Source: Schaedlerella arabinosiphila (GTDB lineage Bacteria > Bacillota > Clostridia > Lachnospirales > Lachnospiraceae). Taken from it: a stretch of 64,000 nucleotides of DNA. Positions 8,717 to 18,101 of this stretch are shown piece after piece. The stretch spans positions 1,364,001-1,428,000 of the forward strand of contig NZ_RHJS01000002.1 in NCBI RefSeq assembly GCF_003885045.1. Direction: 5' to 3'. The stretch's first letter is position 1. Each line of letters opens with the position of its first letter. A program made the position numbers and the translations under genes. The notes beneath the pieces were generated by a model that did not search any database, was not told where the DNA came from, and saw nothing but the letters and a program-made list of their open reading frames with translations.

Positions 8717-10315
8717 ATGAAGCTGATTCAAAGATATTTAACGAAGTCCGGGTGTTACCGGGCGGGGAGGAAGATTGCGGTGAAGGGGCTGATGATCCAT
8801 TCGGTGGGGTGTCCACAGCCGAAGGCTTCTGCTTTTATCAGTAACTGGGATAAGGCGGACGCGGGGACCTGTGTCCATGCCATTGTGGAGCCGGGAGGGG
8901 ACGTGTACCAGCTCCTGCCCTGGGACTGCCGGGGATGGCACTGCGGAGGTGACGCAAACGGGACGCATATAGGCGTGGAGATGACAGAGCCTGCCACGAT
9001 CCGGTATACGGGCGGTTCGGACTGGGTGGAGACCGGGGACGGGAGGAACACGGAGAACCATGTGTTTGCGACTTATGGGTATGCGGTGGAGCTGTTTGCT
9101 TATCTGTGCCGGATGTATAGGCTGGACCCTCTGGCGGATGGGGTGGTAATCTCCCATTCCGAAGGGTGTAAGAGGGGGATTGCCAGCAACCACGGGGACG
9201 TGGAGCATATCTGGAAGCGGTTTGGGCTGTCCATGGGGCAGTTTCGGAAAGACATTCGGGCGGCTATGGACGGTTCTGAAACCGGGAGCGTAAGCGGCGG
9301 GAACGGCGGTTCCGGCGCGGGTGTTTCCGGGTTTACGGGGATTATGGGGAAGGCTGCGGCGACGGCGGAGCAGATGCGGGAGTATGTGAAGCGGAAGAAT
9401 CCCTCTGTGGCGCAGGCTGTTCTGGATATGGTGCCGCTGTATCTGTCCGAGGGGGAGGCGGAAGGCGTGAGGGGTGACGTGGCTTTTGCCCAGTCCTGCC
9501 TGGAGACGGGGAATTTTACGTTTTCCGGTTCGGCGGTGACGCTGGAGCAGAATAATTTTGCGGGTATGGGTGTGATGCGGAACGGGGTGAAAGGGCTGTC
9601 CTTTGATACGGCACAGCTTGGGATACGGTGCCAGGTGCAGCACCTGAAAGCCTATGCCTGTACGGAGGCTCTGGTGAACGAAAATATAGACCCACGCTTT
9701 AAGTATGTTGTAAGGGGCTGTGCGCCTTATGTGGAGTGGCTGGGTATCCGGGAGAATCCCCAGGGGAAAGGCTGGGCTGCGGGGGCCGGGTATGGGGAGA
9801 AGATTCTGTCTATCTTGAAGGAGATTGCCGGGGAGGCCGGGAGCGCCGGGGACGGTGCGGACAGCCCGGACAATCCGGTACAGCCCATGTCCGGGTATGT
9901 GAAGGTGTTCTATAAGGGCAGGGACGGCGTAAATGTGCGGACTGCCCCCTGCATGGGGGACAATGTGGACCGGGTGGTGTATGAGGGGATTTACACGGTG
10001 ACGGGCATCAGCCTGGATAAGCGGTGGTACAGGCTGAAATCGGGGCTTTTTATCACGGCGGATGCGGAGTATGTGATGTTCATGGAGAAGCTGCCGGGGA
10101 AGTCTTCTTATCTGGTGCGGGTGGATATCCCGGATCTGAATATCCGTAAGGGGCCGGGGACGGATTTTGCCCGGACGGGGCTGTTTACGGGTGCGGGCAC
10201 GTTTACCATCGTGGAGGAAGCGGACGGGAAAGGAGCCGGGAAGTGGGGGCTTTTGAAGTCATATAAGCGGGAGCGGAACGGGTGGATTTCGCTGGATTTT
10301 GTTACGAGGCTGTAA
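8717..10315 (+). CDS. Endolysin: amidase + glucosaminidase + SH3 repeats
   Basis: A 532-residue lytic enzyme. Residues 1-175 form an N-acetylmuramoyl-L-alanine amidase (Amidase_2) domain with zinc-ligand histidines in MIHSVG, WHCGGDANG and SHSEGC. A Gly/Ser-rich linker (about 185-205) leads to a glucosaminidase domain (about 210-375; ETGNFTFSG and NNFAGMG motifs). Two SH3-type modules follow (about 390-460 and 465-532), each with an NVRTAP or NIRKGPG signature. It therefore can cut both the peptide cross-link attachment and the glycan strand. It lies directly downstream of the holin. Confidence 0.9.
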   Translation: MKLIQRYLTKSGCYRAGRKIAVKGLMIHSVGCPQPKASAFISNWDKADAGTCVHAIVEPGGDVYQLLPWDCRGWHCGGDANGTHIGVEMTEPATIRYTGGSDWVETGDGRNTENHVFATYGYAVELFAYLCRMYRLDPLADGVVISHSEGCKRGIASNHGDVEHIWKRFGLSMGQFRKDIRAAMDGSETGSVSGGNGGSGAGVSGFTGIMGKAAATAEQMREYVKRKNPSVAQAVLDMVPLYLSEGEAEGVRGDVAFAQSCLETGNFTFSGSAVTLEQNNFAGMGVMRNGVKGLSFDTAQLGIRCQVQHLKAYACTEALVNENIDPRFKYVVRGCAPYVEWLGIRENPQGKGWAAGAGYGEKILSILKEIAGEAGSAGDGADSPDNPVQPMSGYVKVFYKGRDGVNVRTAPCMGDNVDRVVYEGIYTVTGISLDKRWYRLKSGLFITADAEYVMFMEKLPGKSSYLVRVDIPDLNIRKGPGTDFARTGLFTGAGTFTIVEEADGKGAGKWGLLKSYKRERNGWISLDFVTRL

Positions 10316-10483
10316 GGGCGTTTTTGCGGACGGGGCAGGGATGCCTTCTTTTTTGTCCTGATGTATGGGGCTGCCGGAGGCGGGTTTTTGTTGAGGGCCT
10401 TTGTGCGGCGCGTCAGCCGGGGATTCCCCGGCGGTACATACCATGCCGTTGGTATGAATTTTGGAAAGGAAAGGTAAGGGATT

Positions 10484-10732
10484 ATGACGGCAAAGGAATT
10501 GGACGCGCTGAAAGGTGTGGATGTGAGGACCGTGGAGAAAGAGGCGCTTGTGGATATCCGGGAGGTAGAGGTTGACAGGAGCCTGTCTTTGGAGGAAAGG
10601 AAGAGGGCCTATCTGGAAGCGGTGGGGAATCCTTATGCGGTACGGGTAGGGGATATGAAGGTCAGGGTACGGTTTGCGGAGGACGGGGCCTCTTTTGAAG
10701 AGGCTTTTGAAAATATGCTGCGGAATGTTTAA
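10484..10732 (+). CDS. Small conserved protein next to recombinases
   Basis: 82 residues, acidic, beginning MTAKELDALKGVDVRTVEKE and lacking membrane segments. It sits between the lysis genes and the serine recombinases, with a GGAAAGG ribosome binding site. Proteins of this kind (DUF6870-like, from memory) commonly accompany serine recombinase clusters in Lachnospiraceae elements. The function is unknown; a role as a recombination accessory factor is only a guess from position. Confidence 0.55.
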   Translation: MTAKELDALKGVDVRTVEKEALVDIREVEVDRSLSLEERKRAYLEAVGNPYAVRVGDMKVRVRFAEDGASFEEAFENMLRNV

Positions 10733-10750
10733 AATAACAGTGGATTTTTT

Positions 10751-10804
10751 TAGGCGGAGGCGCTATGATTGTCTTAGGGACAAGTTAGTGCATCCGCCTT
10801 TTTG
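10751..10804 (+). terminator. Long terminator hairpin before recombinase operon
   Basis: AGGCGGA pairs with TCCGCCT, with further pairing of GGCGCTA with TAGTGC and TTGTC with GACAA, followed by TTTTT. The stem spans about 48 bases. It separates the phage late genes from the recombinases. Confidence 0.65.
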
Positions 10805-10848
10805 ATTTTGCAGGTGATTCTGGCAGAAAACGAAAGGAGCGGGAGCAC

Positions 10849-12543
10849 ATGAAAAACAAACAATTCAAGAAAATCTATCATGCCGCCATCTATGTCCGGC
10901 TGTCGAAGGAGGATGGCGATGTTGCCGGTGCGTCTAAGGCGGAGAGCAACAGCATTTCTAATCAGAAAGAGCTTATCAGAAATTTCCTGAAGGACAAAGA
11001 GGATATTGTGGTGGTGTCGGAACGGGTGGACGACGGGTACAGCGGTTCCAGTTTTGAGCGGCCTTCTTTCAAGCTGATGATGGAGGATATCAAGAAGGGC
11101 GTTGTGGACTGCGTGGTGGTCAAGGACCTGTCCAGGTTCGGGCGGGAGTATATTGATTCCGGCAGGTACATTGAGCGGCTGTTCCCGGCTCTGGGAGTGC
11201 GTTTTATCGCCGTCAATGACGGATACGACAGCCTGGAGGGGAAGGACCAGTCAGACGAGATCATCATTCCGTTCAAAAATTTGATAAATGACGCATACTG
11301 CCGGGATATTTCGGTGAAGATACGGAGCCATTTGGAGGTGAAGCGGAAGAACGGGGAGTTTATCGGTTCTTTTGCGCCTTATGGGTATCAGAAGGACGAG
11401 GGGTGCCGGAACCGGCTGGTCATTGACCCGGTGGCGGCTGGTATTGTGAGGGATATTTTCCGTATGAAGCTGCACGGCATGAGCCAGGATGCTATTGCGG
11501 GCAGGCTGAATGAGACGGGGGTGCTGTCTCCGATGGAATATAAGAGCGCGTCCGGGAGCAATTACCGGACCGGCTTTAAGACCGGGGAGCGGGCGCTGTG
11601 GAGTTCGGTCACGGTACGGCGGATTCTGGAAAATGAATGTTATATCGGGAATCTGGTGCAGGGCAGGCAGACGACGCCGAACCATAAGGTGAAGAAGCCC
11701 ATCGTGAAGCCGGAGAAGGACTGGGTGCGGATTGAGAAGAACCATGAGCCGGTGGTTTCGGACCGGGATTTTGCTATTGTGCAGAGGCTTCTGGGGATGG
11801 ATACGAGGATGTCCCCGGAGCAGGCGGAGGTGTACCCTCTGGCGGGCATGGTGGTATGCGCGGACTGCGGCGCGGCCATGGTGAGGAAGAATGTGTGTGC
11901 CGGAAAGAGGAAGTACCGGTATTATGTGTGTTCCAGGAATAAGGCGACGAAGGAGTGCGCAAGCCACAGGATCGCGGCGGAGCAGTTGGAAGAGGCGGTC
12001 CTGCAGCTTCTGAAAGTGCAGATTGGCAATATCCTTGATTTGAAGCGGGCCATGGAGAAGGTCTCTGAAATCCCGTTCCAGGAGCTGGACATCCGGGAGC
12101 TGGAGAAGCGGATTGAGCAGAAGGAAGCGGAGGTCCTACGGTGTAAGGAACTGCGGAATATGCTCTATGAGGACATGAAGGACGGCATTGTCTCCAAAGA
12201 GGACTATATGGAGCTGCATGAGGCGTATACGCAGAGGCGTGACATGGCGGAGGAAGCAGTGGGGAAGATGAGGCAGGAGATTAAGGACATTCTTGCTTCC
12301 AATACGGACAAGTACCGGTGGCTGGATTATTTTGCGGAGCATAGGAATATTGACCGGCTGACAAGGAACGTGGCGGTGGAGCTGATCGACAGGGTGAAGG
12401 TCGTGGATAAGGATACGGTGGAAGTGGTTTTCAGCTTCGGGGACTGTTACAAGGAGGTCCTGGAGGGGCTGAAACATGCGGGCTGTGAGGTGGTCTGCGA
12501 CAGCCGGGGCAGGGTCCGGTTTGAGTGGAAGGAGGCGGTATAG
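10849..12543 (+). CDS. Large serine recombinase 1
   Basis: 564 residues. The resolvase catalytic domain carries the nucleophile Ser19 in YVRLSKED and the DLSRFGRE motif. A recombinase domain follows (about 170-290), then a zinc ribbon (CADCGAAM ... YYVCS ... C, near 340-375) and a C-terminal coiled coil. All catalytic landmarks are intact. It is the first of three consecutive recombinases; the next starts 1 base after its stop. It probably takes part in integration and excision of this prophage. Confidence 0.93.
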   Translation: MKNKQFKKIYHAAIYVRLSKEDGDVAGASKAESNSISNQKELIRNFLKDKEDIVVVSERVDDGYSGSSFERPSFKLMMEDIKKGVVDCVVVKDLSRFGREYIDSGRYIERLFPALGVRFIAVNDGYDSLEGKDQSDEIIIPFKNLINDAYCRDISVKIRSHLEVKRKNGEFIGSFAPYGYQKDEGCRNRLVIDPVAAGIVRDIFRMKLHGMSQDAIAGRLNETGVLSPMEYKSASGSNYRTGFKTGERALWSSVTVRRILENECYIGNLVQGRQTTPNHKVKKPIVKPEKDWVRIEKNHEPVVSDRDFAIVQRLLGMDTRMSPEQAEVYPLAGMVVCADCGAAMVRKNVCAGKRKYRYYVCSRNKATKECASHRIAAEQLEEAVLQLLKVQIGNILDLKRAMEKVSEIPFQELDIRELEKRIEQKEAEVLRCKELRNMLYEDMKDGIVSKEDYMELHEAYTQRRDMAEEAVGKMRQEIKDILASNTDKYRWLDYFAEHRNIDRLTRNVAVELIDRVKVVDKDTVEVVFSFGDCYKEVLEGLKHAGCEVVCDSRGRVRFEWKEAV

Positions 12544-12544
12544 C

Positions 12545-14233
12545 ATGGCGAGGAAGTCTAAGAAAGTGGATTTTGTGAATGTGAACGATTTGCCGGAGGC
12601 CGGCGCCGTGCCGGCTCCGGTGAGGGCGGCCTGTTATAAGGCGGGGCTGTATGCCAGGCTTTCCGAGGAAACGGAAGAGAACCGGGAGCGGGCGACGGTG
12701 GAGACACAGATGGAGCTTCTGCGGAAGTTTGCGGCGGAGCGGGAGGATATGGTCGTTGCAAAGGAGTATGCGGATATCTCCTGCACGGGTACGAATTTTG
12801 AGCGTCCGGGATTTGGGGAAATGATGCGGGACATGAGGGACGGGGTGATTGACTGTATCGTTGTGAAGGATCTGTCCAGGCTGGGCAGGGATTATGTGGA
12901 GACGGGGAATTATATTGAGCGGGTGTTTCCGTTTTTCGGCGTGAGGTTTATTGCGGTGACGGACGGGTATGATTCGGAGAAGCCGGGCGGGGAACTGGTG
13001 ATGCCGCTGAAAAATATGGTCAATGAGATGTATGTGAAGGATCTGTCCAGGAAGATGAGGACGGCTTACAGGGCAAAATGGAACAGCGGGGAGTTCTGCT
13101 CCGGCAAGGTTCCCTATGGATACCAGAAGGAGAACAGGCATCTGATACCGGACCCGGAGACAAGGGACGTGGTGGTGAGGATATTTGAGATGTTCCTTGG
13201 AGGCACTTCAATAAAGGAGATAGGCAGGATATTGTCATCCAGCGTATTGAGTCCTGCCGATTATAAAAAGATGAAAAGCGGGAAAATGTCCGGGGAAGAT
13301 GGCAGGCTCCCGTGGAAAAGCACCACGGTAAGGCATATCCTGAAAAGTGAGGTCTATGCAGGGGATTATGTTCACAATAAACAGAAGCGTTCAAAGTTTG
13401 GCCAGTACGGGAAGGTATTGCAGCCGGAAGAGCAGTGGGTGGTTATCCGGGATACGCATGAGCCGCTGGTCTCCAGGGAGGTTTTCGGCAGGGCGCAGGA
13501 GATGTTGAAAAGCAATGCGGAGGATTTCAAAAGGACCCATGGGGAGAATGGTTTTGACCATGCACGGTTCAATCTGTTTGGCGGGAAGATTGTATGTGCG
13601 GACTGTGGGAAGGTCATGGGTTTCAGGACGGAAGGCATGAAACATCAGAAAGGTTTTTTCCGGTGCAGGTCTTATCTGGGCATGGGAAAAGGGGCGTGTG
13701 CATCCCATAAGATATCCGCAGGGGAGGTTGAAACGGCTGTGTTCGGCAGGATACGGGAGCATATGAGGCTCTGCCTGGACACGCAGGCTGCTGTCAGGCA
13801 GTCCAATACCAGGGGCCGGAACATGGAGAGATATGATATTTACGGGAAAGAGGCGGAGCGTATAAAGAGGGAGCTGCAAAAGGCGTCAGAGGTCAAGGCA
13901 GGGATTTTTGAGGATTACAAGAGCGGGCTGATTGATGAAGAGCAGTATGTGGAGATCAGCGGGAAATATGCCGGGAAAGTAAAGGAGCTGTCTGTAAGGC
14001 TGGAAGAGATGCTGAAAGCGCAGGAGGAATATTCCGGCGGATACTGCGTTGACAGCGGCTGGAAGGCTGTGGTGGACAGGTATCTGAATGAAGACAGGCT
14101 GACGGGGGAAATGGTACAGGCGTTTGTTGATAAGGTGGAGGTACATGAGGATGCGGGTGTTGAGATACATCTGAAATATGACGATGCGCTGGACAGGCTG
14201 TTAAGCCTTGGGGCAGAGAGGGAGGCGTTATAA
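12545..14233 (+). CDS. Large serine recombinase 2
   Basis: 562 residues starting right after the stop of recombinase 1. Catalytic Ser40 lies in YARLSEE after a 30-residue N-terminal extension (MARKSKKVDFVNVNDLPEAG), which is longer than in its two neighbours. DLSRLGRDYVE, the recombinase domain, a zinc ribbon (CADCGKVM ... FFRCRS ... C) and a coiled coil are all present. The extension could mediate pairing with the other recombinases, though this is speculation. The frame shows no sign of decay. Confidence 0.93.
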   Translation: MARKSKKVDFVNVNDLPEAGAVPAPVRAACYKAGLYARLSEETEENRERATVETQMELLRKFAAEREDMVVAKEYADISCTGTNFERPGFGEMMRDMRDGVIDCIVVKDLSRLGRDYVETGNYIERVFPFFGVRFIAVTDGYDSEKPGGELVMPLKNMVNEMYVKDLSRKMRTAYRAKWNSGEFCSGKVPYGYQKENRHLIPDPETRDVVVRIFEMFLGGTSIKEIGRILSSSVLSPADYKKMKSGKMSGEDGRLPWKSTTVRHILKSEVYAGDYVHNKQKRSKFGQYGKVLQPEEQWVVIRDTHEPLVSREVFGRAQEMLKSNAEDFKRTHGENGFDHARFNLFGGKIVCADCGKVMGFRTEGMKHQKGFFRCRSYLGMGKGACASHKISAGEVETAVFGRIREHMRLCLDTQAAVRQSNTRGRNMERYDIYGKEAERIKRELQKASEVKAGIFEDYKSGLIDEEQYVEISGKYAGKVKELSVRLEEMLKAQEEYSGGYCVDSGWKAVVDRYLNEDRLTGEMVQAFVDKVEVHEDAGVEIHLKYDDALDRLLSLGAEREAL

Positions 14234-15808
14234 ATGGGCAGGATTATGGTTGCCATATATCTCCGGCTTTCCAATGAGGATCGTAATAAAGGGAAGGGCG
14301 AAGAGAGCGACAGCATTTCGGCGCAGAGGGCGCTTCTGACAAGGCATACGGAGGAACTGATGCGGGGGCGGGAGTACGGTATCACGGAGTTTTGTGATGA
14401 CGGGTATTCTGGCGTTGATTTCCGCAGGCCGGGAGTGCAGGCGTTGATTGAGGCGGCAAAGAGCGGGGATATCCATATGATCGTTGTAAAGGATTTCTCA
14501 CGGTTCGGCAGGGATTATCTGGAGGTGGGGCGGTTCCTGGAATATATCTTCCCTATCCTGCAGGTGCGTTTTGTGTCCGTGAATGACGGTTACGACAGTG
14601 CCGATAAGTTCGGGGCTACCGGCGGTATGAGCGTTGCGTTGAAGAACCTGGTGTATGGGATGTACAGCGCGGACTTGTCAAAGAAGGTGCGGTCAGCCAG
14701 GGATACGAGGGTGAGGAACGGGGAGTTTGTCGGGCAGTTTGCGCCGTATGGGTATCGGAAGAACCCGGAGGATAAGCATGAGCTTCTGGTTGATGAAGAT
14801 GCGGCGTGGGTGGTCCGTAAGGTCTTTCATATGGCGGCAGAGGGGATCAGCCATTCGGAGATTGCAAGGCGGCTGAATGAAGAGGGGATTCCCACAAGGT
14901 ATATGTATCATAAACTGAAAGGCGATAATTTCCCGGACAAACAGCCCCATGTGAAGATAAAGAAATGGGATAACAGTGCGGTCAGGGATATCGTCACAAA
15001 TGAGACTTATCTGGGGACGCTGTTCTGGAACCGTGCCAAGTGCGGGATGGATACCGATAAGAAACGAGTGGAGCAGCCCAGGGAGAAGTGGATTGTGATA
15101 GAAGGGCAGCATGAGGCGCTTGTCTCCCAGGAGGTTTTTAAGAGGGCGAATGACAACCTGGCGGGGCTTGACGTGAGCGGGCGGAAGACGGGCAGGAGGA
15201 ATCTGTTCTTTGTCTGCGGATACTGCGGGAAGGGGCTGCGGTTTTCCGACAGGAAGAAGGAAAAGTACCTTTGCAGGAGCCGGACGCAGGAGTTGGAGAA
15301 TGACTGCCAGAGGGTGGAGGTCAGTAGGAAAGAGATTGAGGATGCGGTGCTGGAGCAGGTGAAGGTGATGGCGGGTATGCTGATGGAAGATAGGGATATC
15401 CGCAGGGAGGCACGGAAAGGTAATGAGGCATCGGAGCTTGAAGCGGTGGTTGCTGACAGTACAAAGGAGCTGGCGCAGTGGAAGGGGACGAAAATGCGTC
15501 TGTATGAGCGGTATAAGGCCGGGGAGGTTAGCCGGGAGGAATATATGGCGCTGATTGAAGAAGGAAGGGCGCGGGTGGAAGAATTGGAGCGGATCAGGCG
15601 TGAGGCGCAGGCGGAGTTTGAACGGATGCAGGAGGTTTCCGGTTCGGAGGAAATACCGGACGAGGAGCTGAACGGTCTTTCCGAGCTGGAGATTTTTGAT
15701 AAGGATAGGTTGAAGGGGCTGATTGAGAAAGTGATTGTTTATGGGGAGGATGCCGTGGAGATTGTGTGGAAGGTGGGGAATCCGTTTAGGAATGAAAACT
15801 CTGCTTGA
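14234..15808 (+). CDS. Large serine recombinase 3
   Basis: 524 residues; its ATG directly abuts the stop of recombinase 2, so translation is coupled. Catalytic Ser13 in YLRLSNED, DFSRFGRDYLEVGRF, recombinase domain, zinc ribbon (CGYCGKGL ... KYLCRS ... C) and coiled coil are intact. It is the recombinase nearest the prophage end, but the att core is 1.6 kb away beyond the RES gene. Confidence 0.93.
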   Translation: MGRIMVAIYLRLSNEDRNKGKGEESDSISAQRALLTRHTEELMRGREYGITEFCDDGYSGVDFRRPGVQALIEAAKSGDIHMIVVKDFSRFGRDYLEVGRFLEYIFPILQVRFVSVNDGYDSADKFGATGGMSVALKNLVYGMYSADLSKKVRSARDTRVRNGEFVGQFAPYGYRKNPEDKHELLVDEDAAWVVRKVFHMAAEGISHSEIARRLNEEGIPTRYMYHKLKGDNFPDKQPHVKIKKWDNSAVRDIVTNETYLGTLFWNRAKCGMDTDKKRVEQPREKWIVIEGQHEALVSQEVFKRANDNLAGLDVSGRKTGRRNLFFVCGYCGKGLRFSDRKKEKYLCRSRTQELENDCQRVEVSRKEIEDAVLEQVKVMAGMLMEDRDIRREARKGNEASELEAVVADSTKELAQWKGTKMRLYERYKAGEVSREEYMALIEEGRARVEELERIRREAQAEFERMQEVSGSEEIPDEELNGLSELEIFDKDRLKGLIEKVIVYGEDAVEIVWKVGNPFRNENSA

Positions 15809-15906
15809 AAGATAGTTTCAATTTGGGGAAAGTAGTGATAAAATTGAGCCATGGGCAGGTAATGTCTGTGGCTTAAAATAATTAATGCAGAAAGGAAAGA
15901 TTAATA

Positions 15907-17385
15907 ATGGAAGATAAGGCATGTGTATTGGTAAATAAAAAAACTGGTGATGCGTTGTTTGAATTTGATAAAAATTATAATAGTAGAATGATAGTTAGAC
16001 CATATTCTGTGCTTGTAGAAATGCTAATGAAAGATAAAAACATGCAAGAAAACCTTATTATCATTTCTGAAGAAGAATATTTTTTGTTGAGGAAAAAGAT
16101 GATCGAAAATGAAGATTATATGAATGCTATGGATAAGATATGCGATGATATATCAAAAATGCTACATAATGAGTTACCAGAGGATTTAAAAAATATAATA
16201 GAATTTGATTATGAAAAGAATGATCGAAATGTTAATGGATTTCCATCAATAACAAAATGTACAGGTGATGTTGACATTAAAAATAATTTGTGGGAACGTT
16301 TAGATGCATATGAACAGTACTTTAAAAATAAAATTGCTTTTAATGCTGATTCGCAATTACTGAATGAAATAAATAGAAATATACGATATATTAAATCTGC
16401 TTGGCATATGTATCAAAAAGGAAATATTAAGAAGGCAACAGAACAGATAGAATTGTTACTGGAAAGATATGCTGATGACGATTTTTTTGTTACTGAATTG
16501 AAAAAGGCATATGGAATTAAACAGATTGCAGGTTATGATGAATTAAAAATGGAAAGATTTGATTATTCAGAAATGGAGCAACATCCTGTTACATTATATC
16601 GAGGTAGAATATCCAAACAAGTACTATGTCAGCGGAAGGAAATGTTACATCGCCCTTACAAAAAATATGAGAAAATACCAAGGCAGAGATTTACATGTGA
16701 AGGAATGCCTGCATTATATTTATCTACTACAAGTTATACAAGCTGGCTTGAGTTGGGAAAACCTAAAAAAGATTTCTATGTTTCTGCATTTGTTCCTAAT
16801 GAGCGTGGCGAAATGTTACGTATATTAAATTTAGTGATTATAGAAGAGATGGTTAATGGATTTTATAATGCGCCAATTGACAAGGAGAATATAAGGAGAA
16901 AAGAACTTCAAGATAAAATGATTTCTTTTTGGCCCTTAGTAATGGCCACATCGTACAAATATTTGGATTCACATGAAGATAAAGTGGAATATATTATACC
17001 AGAGTTAGTTATGCGTAGTTTAAAGAAATTTGGTATTGACGGAGTTGCATATTTATCAAAACATGTGGAACATGATTTGCAACTTCAAATAGGTGTAAAT
17101 ATTGCAATTCCTATTTATGAGGAACATTTAGATCAAGGTTATGGAACTGTATCAAGATGTTTTAAAATATCAAAACCAGAAATCTATTCGGAACAGGCAA
17201 AAGAATCTTATGCTAAATGCGAGGGGGGATCTTATATTTATGATATATATTATAGACAAAATGCAAGTTATCAGCCATCTGTAAATTTGACAGAAGGAGC
17301 AATGCTTTATGGTGATACAACGTTTGCAAAATTTGATAATTACATGGTAAATAAAGAACTAAAATATTATGATGAAGAAGATTAA
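15907..17385 (+). CDS. RES-domain protein (putative NAD+-consuming toxin/defence)
   Basis: A 492-residue protein whose AT-rich codon use differs sharply from the GC-rich phage genes. Residues about 228-400 show a RES domain: LYRGR (Arg232/234), HRPYKK, RFTCEG, then PALYLSTTSYTSWLEL with Ser273 and Glu282 at the conserved RES positions. RES enzymes (MbcT and the RES-Xre systems) degrade NAD+ by phosphorolysis or hydrolysis. No Xre antitoxin gene adjoins it. The first 220 residues form an extra, mostly helical domain I do not recognise, and the last 90 are also unassigned. The gene lies between the recombinases and the host junction, a usual place for prophage cargo. GGAAAG precedes the ATG. 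Confidence 0.7.
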   Translation: MEDKACVLVNKKTGDALFEFDKNYNSRMIVRPYSVLVEMLMKDKNMQENLIIISEEEYFLLRKKMIENEDYMNAMDKICDDISKMLHNELPEDLKNIIEFDYEKNDRNVNGFPSITKCTGDVDIKNNLWERLDAYEQYFKNKIAFNADSQLLNEINRNIRYIKSAWHMYQKGNIKKATEQIELLLERYADDDFFVTELKKAYGIKQIAGYDELKMERFDYSEMEQHPVTLYRGRISKQVLCQRKEMLHRPYKKYEKIPRQRFTCEGMPALYLSTTSYTSWLELGKPKKDFYVSAFVPNERGEMLRILNLVIIEEMVNGFYNAPIDKENIRRKELQDKMISFWPLVMATSYKYLDSHEDKVEYIIPELVMRSLKKFGIDGVAYLSKHVEHDLQLQIGVNIAIPIYEEHLDQGYGTVSRCFKISKPEIYSEQAKESYAKCEGGSYIYDIYYRQNASYQPSVNLTEGAMLYGDTTFAKFDNYMVNKELKYYDEED

Positions 17386-17415
17386 AAAATTTTTGTTCCT
17401 TACTTGACACGGGCA
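17386..17415. other. Right prophage-host junction (attR region)
   Basis: The RES gene stops at 17385, and an aldo/keto reductase frame becomes recognisable from about 17407 (ADLYIYH). The junction therefore lies in this short interval. The att core cannot be defined without the left junction, which is outside the window. Confidence 0.6.
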
Positions 17416-18084
17416 GATTTATATATCTATCATATGTGGGACTATGAAACACCTCTTTATGACATCATGGAGGGACTGGATCATGTAGTGAAGGCGGGAA
17501 AAGCCCGCTATATCGGCATTTCCAACTGTTATGCTTACCAGCTTGTCAGAGCAAATGCGCTGGCGGAAAAAGAAGGGTTCGCAAAATTTATATCCGTACA
17601 GAATCATTACAATCTCATTTTCCGGGAAGAAGAACGGGAAATGGCAAAGCTCTGTTGTGAAGATCAGATTGCCATGACACCTTACAGCGCACTGGCAGGA
17701 GGCAGACTTGCGAAATATCCCGGCGAAACTTCAAAGCGTATGCAGGAGGACAGCTATGCAAGGCTGAAATATGACGCTACCGCAGAGCAGGACGGCGCAA
17801 TTATCAGCAGGGTTGCGCTCCTTGCAGAGAAAAGAGGCGTTTCTATGACGGAGATTTCTCTTGCATGGCTTATGGCAAAAGCAACCTCGCCGATAGTCGG
17901 CGCAACGAAACTTCATCATGTGGAGGGCGCGGCAAAGGCGGTGGAGCTTAAATTATCGGAAGAAGAAATTTTCTATTTGGAGGAACTTTATATACCTCAC
18001 AAACTGGTGGGCGTGATGGCGCAGAATACACAGGATACTGCAAAGGAAAGTCATGTGTGGTCTGCAGGGAACCAGAAAATTTGA
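17386..18084 (+). pseudogene. Aldo/keto reductase, N-terminus removed by prophage
   Basis: The frame encodes the C-terminal two thirds of an aldo/keto reductase: DLYIYHMWDYETP, GKARYIGISN and the late GATKLHHVEGA (NADPH-binding) segments are clear. The N-terminal 100 or so residues, with the catalytic Asp and Tyr, are missing. A TTG at 17404 or an upstream phage codon could start a truncated product, but it could not be an active enzyme. The missing part should lie at the other end of the prophage. It is followed at 17 bases by the decarboxylase-like gene, so it was the head of a redox operon. Confidence 0.8.
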
Positions 18085-18101
18085 CTGCGGGAGGCGTTGG
18101 A

